Assembly (NCBI GenBank): GCA_934281605.1
Contig: CAKQXD010000005.1
Span: 122,977-186,976 of the forward strand
DNA: 64,000 nt
Direction of reading: 5' to 3'
Origin: an uncultured Clostridia bacterium
Lineage (GTDB): Bacteria > Bacillota > Clostridia > Peptostreptococcales > Anaerovoracaceae
Both the position numbers and the translations under genes were made by a program. This document shows, one piece after another, positions 58,554 to 64,000 of this stretch (position 1 is its first letter; each line of letters begins with the position of its first letter). Below the pieces are notes generated by a model. It did no database searches. It worked only from the letters and a program-made list of their open reading frames with translations, and was not told where the DNA came from.

Positions 58554-59098
58554 TTCATCATCACCTCCTGATCCTCCAGTTCTTTTTGCAAAAGCTCCCG
58601 CGCCCGGCCGATCCGGTACTTCACAAGGGAAAGCGTGATCTGAAGCTGCTCTGCGATCTCCCTCTGCTTCCACTCCTGAAAAAAGAACAGGATCGCCACT
58701 TCCCGGATCTCTTCTGGAAGGTTCTGCACCGCCCGCTCTACGTCAAGCCGGATGCTGATGTCGCCGGATCGTTCTGCAGTCGAACCGCTTTTTCCACTGT
58801 CATCCGGCATATCCCTTAGCGGAACCGCTTTTTCTTTTTTGTAATAATTTTTGAGCCTGTTTCCGGCAATGGTATACAGGTAATTCTTTGTCTTTCCATA
58901 TTCCCGGTACCGGTACAGCTGTGCAAAAAAGCTGGTGAACACTTCCTGCGTCAGGTCTTCCGCTTCATAAGCGTCTGACAGATGCATCAAACAGTACCGA
59001 TAAATTTCCGGATAATATTTCTGCACCAGCGCCTCGCAGGCCTTTTCATCTCCATCCCGCGCCCGGCGCACCAGCAGCAAGTCGCTCCTATGCCTCAT
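58550..59098 (-). CDS. ECF-type sigma-70 family RNA polymerase sigma factor
   Basis: 182 aa. Region 2 (LVQKYYPEIYRYCLMHLSDAYEAEDLTQEVF) and region 4 (LPEEIREVAILFFFQEWKQREIAEQLQITLSLVKYRIGRAREL, residues ~120-165) are clear, without region 3. It directs core polymerase to a small regulon, usually including its own operon. It is the first gene of an overlapping four-gene set: sigma, membrane protein, ABC ATPase and permease. Confidence 0.95.
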   Translation of the reverse strand: MRHRSDLLLVRRARDGDEKACEALVQKYYPEIYRYCLMHLSDAYEAEDLTQEVFTSFFAQLYRYREYGKTKNYLYTIAGNRLKNYYKKEKAVPLRDMPDDSGKSGSTAERSGDISIRLDVERAVQNLPEEIREVAILFFFQEWKQREIAEQLQITLSLVKYRIGRARELLQKELEDQEVMMK

Positions 59099-59183
59099 TC
59101 ACGCATTTTTCTCCTTTCCTGTGAGCTTCTATATACTATAACAACTGACAGCAGACAAAAGTCAGGATCGTCCGAAAAATCAC

Positions 59184-59227
59184 AAAAAAATCCTGCCGAT
59201 TTTCCGTTCTTCTGAAAAACCGACAGG
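59184..59227 (-). terminator. Terminator downstream of LysR and reductase remnant
   Basis: Stem of CCTGTCGGTTTTTC with GAAAATCGGCAGG (a few mismatches) followed leftward by seven T. It stands 58 bp after the stop of the reductase remnant. Confidence 0.75.
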
Positions 59228-59284
59228 GTGTCTCATGCTTTTTCTTTATACCTTATCGAACCAAAGAGTCTGCGGGAATCCAAC

Positions 59285-59371
59285 CTACACCGACGCGCCC
59301 TTTGCAAATGCCTCGATTGCCGTCTGCGTATTGCCCTTTCTTGCACTTCCATTGATCACTACGATTTTCAT
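59285..59371 (-). pseudogene. Truncated NAD(P)H-dependent flavin reductase (28 codons)
   Basis: From the ATG at 59371 (GAGGTAAGG upstream) the frame reads MKIVVINGSARKGNTQT, the FMN-binding start of the flavodoxin-like NAD(P)H oxidoreductases. It ends at TAG at 59285-59287 after 28 residues. The rest of the ~180-aa enzyme is not found before the terminator. It sits 20 bp downstream of the LysR gene and probably represents a former target or partner of that regulator, removed by deletion. Confidence 0.7.
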
Positions 59372-59391
59372 AAAACCTTACCTCATTTCCT

Positions 59392-60252
59392 TTATTTTTC
59401 CTTTTTCCAATGCTGGAAAAATGCTTCTTCCTGTTCCGTCCGGATCCCGTACTTTCTCCGGACGATGTAAAATTTCGAATTCCAGACCGTCGTCTCCACC
59501 GGGATCGTTGCGATGTTGTGATGCTCCGCGACATCCATATACGGCAGCACGGAAATACCGAAGCCGTGCTCCACCAGCCCGATGATGACTTCCAGCTCCT
59601 CCGCGGCACACACCGGTTTCACGTCGATCCCTTCTTCTGCAAAGACCTTTTCCTGCAGCCCTCTGAATCCGCTGGTCCTGGAAAACATGATTTGCGGATA
59701 CTCGATCGCTTCCTGCAAAGTGATCGTCTCACGGTTTTCCAGTGGATGACCTTTCGGTACCGCTGCTGCGATAAAGGATTCGTTGATGGGATAGTATTCC
59801 AGGTCTTCGGATTTCAAAAGATCCGAGCAGAAACCGATATCGTATTTGCCCTCCAGCAGTCCCTCCGAAATTTCCGGCGTCATCCGATTATAGATGATAA
59901 ACGGGAAGGTCGCTCCAAATTCCCTCAACATGCGTGGAACCGTCTCCGTCGCCAGCGGAAATACCGTGCCGATCCGAATGGTCTTTTCTTCATTCCGCAG
60001 CCCTGCAGCCCGTTCCTCCATGCGCCGGTACGCATCCAGGATCTCGTCCACATCCTGAATCAGCTCCTGTCCATAAGGGCTGAGGCTCACATTACGCCCT
60101 TCTTTCTGGAAAAGCAGAACTCCGTAGTCGTCCTCCAGGGTTTTAATGGCATGGCTGAGTCCCGGCTGGGAAATGTTCAGCACCTTCGCCGCTTTGCCGT
60201 AATGCTGGATCTTCGCCAGCTCCGCAAAGTACTTTAAGTATTCAATGTTCAT
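59392..60252 (-). CDS. LysR-family transcriptional regulator
   Basis: 286 aa. Winged helix-turn-helix at 1-60 (YLKYFAELAKIQHYGKAAKVLNISQPGLSHAIKTLE) and a two-lobe effector domain (IRIGTVFPLATETVPRMLREF, GLVEHGFGISVLP) are present. It is divergent from a YitT-like membrane protein gene, the usual arrangement for a LysR target. A TGATT-N10-AATCA dyad is in the shared region. Its own downstream gene is a truncated reductase. The effector is unknown. Confidence 0.95.
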   Translation of the reverse strand: MNIEYLKYFAELAKIQHYGKAAKVLNISQPGLSHAIKTLEDDYGVLLFQKEGRNVSLSPYGQELIQDVDEILDAYRRMEERAAGLRNEEKTIRIGTVFPLATETVPRMLREFGATFPFIIYNRMTPEISEGLLEGKYDIGFCSDLLKSEDLEYYPINESFIAAAVPKGHPLENRETITLQEAIEYPQIMFSRTSGFRGLQEKVFAEEGIDVKPVCAAEELEVIIGLVEHGFGISVLPYMDVAEHHNIATIPVETTVWNSKFYIVRRKYGIRTEQEEAFFQHWKKEK

Positions 60253-60318
60253 AGCTTACCTTTTACTCATGTGAAAATTAGTGATAAATAGTGATAAATT
60301 ACCTTTTGAGATGTTCTT

Positions 60319-60327
60319 ATTATATCA
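60319..60327 (-). promoter_or_regulatory. Extended -10 promoter of the LysR gene
   Basis: TGATATAAT read leftward. Between it and the ATG a 10-bp unit TAGTGATAAA occurs twice in tandem (about 60279-60298). Confidence 0.55.
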
Positions 60328-60349
60328 CTTTTTTATTGATATTTCGAAT

Positions 60350-60370
60350 TGATTTATTCAAAATAATCAT
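60350..60370. promoter_or_regulatory. Candidate LysR binding dyad between divergent promoters
   Basis: TGATT, ten bases, AATCA, with the internal TATT/AATA extending the symmetry. The site lies between the leftward -10 (60319) and the rightward -35 (60371) and fits the T-N11-A style of LysR sites. Confidence 0.45.
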
Positions 60371-60399
60371 TTGTTTTTATTGATTAGTCTGCCTATAAT
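60371..60399 (+). promoter_or_regulatory. Promoter of the YitT-like membrane protein gene
   Basis: TTGTTT (60371-60376), 17-bp spacer, TATAAT (60394-60399). The leader is about 58 nt. Confidence 0.65.
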
Positions 60400-60464
60400 A
60401 GACCCTGTTCGGAAATTTAAAGAATAGTAAAAGATGTGAAACAAGGAAGAAGGGTTCTTAACTT

Positions 60465-61163
60465 ATGAATACGAAAAAAGTTCGATTTTCTGGAGAATCT
60501 GCACTTTTGATCGTTCTGATCATCAATTCCCTCGGGGTGGATCTGATGACCAAGAGCGGATTTGGTATTTCTACGATTTCCTCTGTACCGCTCATCTTCA
60601 GCACGGCGTTTTCGTTTTTCAGTTTCGGTACCTGGAACTATATTTTTCAGACCCTGCTGGTCATCACACTGATGGTGCTGAAAAAATCTTTCTGCCCCGG
60701 CTACTTCTTTTCCTTCGTAGTCGGACTGGGATTCGGCAAGATGATCGACGTCCATAACGCATGGCTTCAGGCGCTGCCGGATACTCTTGTTTTTCATACC
60801 CTGTACTTCATCGCAGGATTTATCCTCATCTGCTTCGGCATCTGCCTGGCCAACAACTGCATGCTGCCTATCATCCCTACGGACACCTTCCCTCGCGATC
60901 TCTCCGAGATCACACAGAAGAAATATAAAGTAATCAAAACCACCTTCGACCTCTGCTGCCTGTCAACGACGGTCATCCTTTCCTTCGCCATCCTTCACAG
61001 ATTCTACGGAATCGGCGTCGGCACCGTCTTCTGCGCCTTCCTCACCGGCAAAGGCGTTTCCATCGTCGAAAAATTCTTCGATAAGCATATCGAGTTTTAT
61101 CGGATAACTGGGAATGGGGGCGTGGTAGTTGGACGGAGTGTTCGGCATAGTGGACATGTGTAA
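60465..61163 (+). CDS. YczE/YitT-like (DUF6198) integral membrane protein
   Basis: 232 aa, five predicted membrane helices with the conserved pattern KSGFGISTISSVPLIFS and GLGFGKMIDV, and NNCMLPIIPTDTFPRDLSEI between helices. This is characteristic of YczE/YyaS/YitT family proteins of unknown transport or accessory function. The C-terminal ~20 residues (FYRITGNGGVVVGRSVRHSG) look unusual for the family and may be a 3' end changed by mutation. It is divergent from LysR, which probably controls it. Confidence 0.88.
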   Translation: MNTKKVRFSGESALLIVLIINSLGVDLMTKSGFGISTISSVPLIFSTAFSFFSFGTWNYIFQTLLVITLMVLKKSFCPGYFFSFVVGLGFGKMIDVHNAWLQALPDTLVFHTLYFIAGFILICFGICLANNCMLPIIPTDTFPRDLSEITQKKYKVIKTTFDLCCLSTTVILSFAILHRFYGIGVGTVFCAFLTGKGVSIVEKFFDKHIEFYRITGNGGVVVGRSVRHSGHV

Positions 61164-61170
61164 AAACACA

Positions 61171-61206
61171 TAAAAAAAGCAGGCTCTCCAAAGATTGCCT
61201 GCTTTA
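61171..61206. terminator. Bidirectional terminator between YitT-like and PI-PLC genes
   Basis: AAAGCAGGC / GCCTGCTTT stem with a 12-nt loop; seven T follow in the leftward direction. It separates two convergent genes. Confidence 0.85.
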
Positions 61207-61244
61207 TAAACTTTATCTGCTATTCCCTAAAAATGCTTTTAACC

Positions 61245-63734
61245 TCAGTGCACTTTCCTCCGCTTTACCGCCGCAAATGCTCCCAGCAGTGCCAGTAATG
61301 CGATGATTGCAGCTGCTACAAGGGCAGTCATATTCGCATTGTCAGAGGTCTTAGTTTCAGATGCATTGCCCTTATCGCCTTTCTTGTCCGCATCGGTCTG
61401 TCCTGGTATGGTCTCCTGGTCAAAGCTCGTTATCGTCACATCTCTTTCGATTCCCTGAAGTCTTTCGTCATCCGGGATGAATTTGAGTTTGAACGTCTTT
61501 CCTGTTTTGAAATCTTCCAAGGTAGGAATGTAGTCGCTCTTCTCGAACACCCACCGACCTCCGCCAGCCTGACCGGAAAGCTTTGCATCGGAAAGCCTCT
61601 GCCCCTGACTGAGACTGATGCTTTCCGGGAACACAGCCTTTGCAGTAAGGAATTTATTAGATCTAAGATTCGTCTCATAAATAAGCCTGCTCATCGGTCT
61701 GTCGACGAAATTGAGCATGACCATACCAAGCCTGCGGTTGTCTATGTATCCGCTCTTATCTTCGCCAAATTTGTCCTCAAAGATCTTAGGGTTGATTTCT
61801 TTTGTAAGCTCGAAAGGCAGCCATTTTGCACAGCTTGTATAATTGAAGATCCACGAATCAGACGGTATAGGATTCGTGTCATCTGCCCCAGTGGTCTGTG
61901 CCAAAGTCCCTTCTATATAATCGAGCTTACCACCGGCATGCTGATCATATGCATCCTGCGCATACACCGATGTGCCGTACTGATCCTTTTCATATATGTT
62001 TATCGCATACTTAGTATCGCTGTACGAATAGTCATCCCACTTCGACAAATCAATACCAAACCATCTTGTCTGGAGACCGTCATCCGCCGGATCATATTTC
62101 GCCGTATCAATTTCATACCTTCTCAGGAATACGATCTTGCCCCGAGCTTCTTTTACTGACGGGATCTCATTGCCTGTCCACACATGGCATTTCTCGGCCG
62201 CAACCTCAGACTTGATGAATCCGCCTATCGCTTTTGCAAGACCTTCTGTGCTGCCGTCATCCTGCTTTACCATCATGACGATAGTCTCCGTCGGATGTTC
62301 ATTCAGGTATCTTACGCTTTCATCGAGGATATTCTCAAGAGTCAGTGCTGTTCCATCTCGGTTGTCACATGCCCATGTCTCGCTTCCGTGAATGATCCTG
62401 ACATCAGACAATGCCGCATCATCCGACTTTGCACTGCAGCGAATGTCGAAGCTCCTTACTCCGGAATTAAGCTGTTCCTCATAATAATACTTCTGGCATG
62501 ACGTAAACGAAGCCTGCGCCATAAAGTCTTCGAATATGGACGCTGTTCCAGCATCGTGACTTCCCGGCAGATTTACAGAAGAAAGCACTGCATCATCCGG
62601 CAGTTCCGCCATCCAGTCCTGTGAATAATTGTAACTGATCTTATCACCATCACTGGCGAAAAACTCCAGTTCAAATTCCGCTCCTGTATTCCCCTGTGTC
62701 AGCCACGACAGTTCGTGACCATAGGAGTCCAGCTGACCATCGTGCACGAACTTTCCGGTACGCGCGCTCTGTATCTTGTAATTGCCGTTACTTAACCTTA
62801 TAAAGCGCCAAAGATTGCTTGTGTTGTAGTTGTTATCATTGTCCTGGTCCTCCCAGATATGTATGTTGACGTTCTCCAAGCCACTCTGTCCGTCGACATC
62901 CCATACCTTGTCCAGGTCTTTTTCACCGTCCGTCATCGCATGTATTTTATATGCCTGATATTCTTCTATCCATTCCAGCGCCCATTTACTGCTGGTACCC
63001 ATCTCGCAAAAGTGCAGTTTCGTTCCATTCGTGGGGGAATCTGCGTTCCTGTTTATCGTCTCTATGGTCCCGGGTTTGAACATCTCGAAATATGCCTCGC
63101 CGCCGTCTGTTTTTATCAGATCCTCGACCTCGTTTCCACTCTTCGGGATGACTGCAGGTGTTATGATCCAGGCCTTTCTGTTTCCCTGATTCGTCTGTAT
63201 TATTTTATCCTTGCAGCTTGGTCTGCCATTCTTGTCAGTATCCTCGACACCCATCCACAGACCGCTGTTCCTGTTCTTTATGTAATAACTCTGATTGCCA
63301 TTGCTGTCAGTGCCCGCAGGATAAAATGCAAACTGACGATGGTTGTTTCCTTTTACTTTATTGTCATCGGATTCCCACAGATGGAGCACCTTGCCTTCAT
63401 CCTTGCTCTTATCTTCGATATCTGCAAAAAGATCCGTCCCGTTTTTCTTGATATGCTTTATTCCGTACCATTCGTTCTCCACATAATCAAAACGAAAACT
63501 GCAGTTCATACCTTCCGTGTCATCCAGGTGGATCTCATTGCCCTGCGCCGCGATACTGTTCGCATTCCATCTGAGATCAGTATTCTCCTTCAGCGTTATA
63601 TACATCAGCTTTCCGGTCACCATATCGGTCTCTGCAACTTCACTGTCTGCCGATACGTATCCTATCGGACTGATCAAAACCGAGCTCAGACACAATACTA
63701 CTGCCAACACAGCGATCAAGATTCTCCGCTTCAT
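61245..63734 (-). CDS. Secreted, membrane-anchored PI-PLC X-domain protein with ricin-like repeats
   Basis: 829 aa. The signal peptide probably ends at VSA near residue 30. Residues ~40-355 contain two or more beta-trefoil/ricin-like stretches with Trp-Asn patterns (LWMGVEDTDKNGRPSC, VWDVDGQSGLENVNIHIW). A phosphatidylinositol-specific phospholipase C X-type domain follows. The two catalytic His are visible: His393 in LPGSHDAGT and His449 in RIIHGSETW. The last ~30 residues are a membrane helix with a KRRK stop-transfer end, so it stays bound outside. No LPXTG is present. It may act on host or bacterial glyco- or phospholipids, with the trefoils binding sugars. Confidence 0.9.
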   Translation of the reverse strand: MKRRILIAVLAVVLCLSSVLISPIGYVSADSEVAETDMVTGKLMYITLKENTDLRWNANSIAAQGNEIHLDDTEGMNCSFRFDYVENEWYGIKHIKKNGTDLFADIEDKSKDEGKVLHLWESDDNKVKGNNHRQFAFYPAGTDSNGNQSYYIKNRNSGLWMGVEDTDKNGRPSCKDKIIQTNQGNRKAWIITPAVIPKSGNEVEDLIKTDGGEAYFEMFKPGTIETINRNADSPTNGTKLHFCEMGTSSKWALEWIEEYQAYKIHAMTDGEKDLDKVWDVDGQSGLENVNIHIWEDQDNDNNYNTSNLWRFIRLSNGNYKIQSARTGKFVHDGQLDSYGHELSWLTQGNTGAEFELEFFASDGDKISYNYSQDWMAELPDDAVLSSVNLPGSHDAGTASIFEDFMAQASFTSCQKYYYEEQLNSGVRSFDIRCSAKSDDAALSDVRIIHGSETWACDNRDGTALTLENILDESVRYLNEHPTETIVMMVKQDDGSTEGLAKAIGGFIKSEVAAEKCHVWTGNEIPSVKEARGKIVFLRRYEIDTAKYDPADDGLQTRWFGIDLSKWDDYSYSDTKYAINIYEKDQYGTSVYAQDAYDQHAGGKLDYIEGTLAQTTGADDTNPIPSDSWIFNYTSCAKWLPFELTKEINPKIFEDKFGEDKSGYIDNRRLGMVMLNFVDRPMSRLIYETNLRSNKFLTAKAVFPESISLSQGQRLSDAKLSGQAGGGRWVFEKSDYIPTLEDFKTGKTFKLKFIPDDERLQGIERDVTITSFDQETIPGQTDADKKGDKGNASETKTSDNANMTALVAAAIIALLALLGAFAAVKRRKVH

Positions 63735-63806
63735 ATTTTCCTCCCGCGCTATTACTCTCCATACGATTTTTCGTCATATGTTTCTACATCAACCTAAATC
63801 CAGATG

Positions 63807-63815
63807 ATTATATCA
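63807..63815 (-). promoter_or_regulatory. Extended -10 promoter of the PI-PLC gene
   Basis: TGATATAAT read leftward, without a clear -35. The leader of about 65 nt ends in GGGAGGA before the ATG at 63734. Confidence 0.55.
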
Positions 63816-63856
63816 TAATCCCCAAAAATCGCATCCCCCCGACCGGCAAATAGCAT

Positions 63857-63898
63857 AAAAAATCCCGAACCACTGAAATTTCAACAGGTTCGGGATTT
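63857..63898 (-). terminator. Strong terminator of a leftward gene beyond the right edge
   Basis: AAATCCCGAACC / GGTTCGGGATTT perfect stem with a 15-nt loop and a T run on the leftward side. It implies a leftward transcription unit entering from the right. Confidence 0.8.
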
Positions 63899-63955
63899 AT
63901 TTTCTTAAAAACGTCTATTCAAATTCGACTTTTCCTAACTAATTTTGTTTAGAAA

Positions 63956-64000
63956 TTATTCTCTGCCGAGTATGTAAATCCTTTGATTATTTGATATATC
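63956..64000 (-). CDS. Possible 3' end of a leftward gene (14 codons visible)
   Basis: The leftward frame from 64000 reads DISNNQRIYILGRE then TAA, with the strong terminator about 60 bp further. A second frame is also open for 16 codons (stop near 63950), so the correct one cannot be decided. No function can be given. Confidence 0.3.
   Translation of the reverse strand, partial: DISNNQRIYILGRE

Noticed and set aside
1..64000. tRNA, rRNA, CRISPR arrays, insertion sequences, prophage
   Set aside because: No cloverleaf, repeat-spacer array, transposase, integrase or phage structural gene could be recognised by reading both strands.

Overview
The window looks like chromosome of an anaerobic, Gram-positive member of the Clostridia (Bacillota). 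The evidence is AGGAGG-type ribosome binding sites, a CIRCE-controlled small heat-shock gene, a FeoA-FeoB fusion, an O2-sensitive glycyl-radical-enzyme activase, DUF5688 and DUF5684 proteins, AgrC/LytTR-type signalling and lipoproteins. A family such as Anaerovoracaceae is possible but cannot be fixed from the sequence. No rRNA, tRNA, CRISPR, insertion sequence or prophage was seen.

Region 1 (1-21.8 kb, all leftward, visibly more A+T-rich than the rest) is one very long apparent operon for Ser/Thr phosphorylation signalling. It reads, from its promoter at about 21.76 kb: PP2C phosphatase, zinc-ribbon FHA protein, secreted/anchored vWA-FHA protein, soluble kinase-FHA, second PP2C, second zinc-ribbon FHA protein, two membrane FHA proteins, then six zinc-ribbon Ser/Thr kinases with different or absent outer domains (very short tail, solute-binding-protein-like domain, five PASTA repeats twice, unknown domains). 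Two lipoproteins are interspersed and a membrane-anchored protein runs off the left edge. In total there are seven kinases, six FHA domains and two phosphatases.

Region 2 (21.8-28 kb) is a peptide-pheromone-like two-component module. Three paralogous membrane sensors carry the phospho-acceptor His box but only a degenerate ATPase remnant. A fourth protein carries an intact GHKL ATPase domain without the His. A LytTR response regulator lies convergently. I found three pairs of TGTAA direct repeats with an exact 21-bp period, each lying exactly 35 bp upstream of a leftward -10. They precede the kinase megacluster, a 142-aa unknown gene and the LytTR gene itself. This ties the two regions into one predicted regulon.

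Region 3 (28-45.6 kb) holds hsp20 (CIRCE), a MATE transporter, and a leftward operon of TetR, FGGY kinase, class II aldolase, GtrA, class III aminotransferase, aldehyde dehydrogenase, a small unknown protein and a large TPR protein. It continues with DUF5688, a GNAT remnant, an orphan glycyl-radical activase, FeoAB and an HD phosphohydrolase.

Region 4 (46-53 kb) is purine salvage: an NCS2 permease and two adenine-deaminase-family proteins behind a promoter flanked by PurR-like boxes and a structured leader with a terminator. An XRE-AbrB regulator and an alpha/beta hydrolase lie upstream.

Region 5 (54-64 kb) has an internally deleted mgtE with a structured leader, a LOG-family protein, an ECF sigma/ABC transporter set, a LysR regulator next to a truncated reductase and divergent from a YitT-like membrane protein, and a secreted, membrane-anchored PI-PLC-like enzyme.
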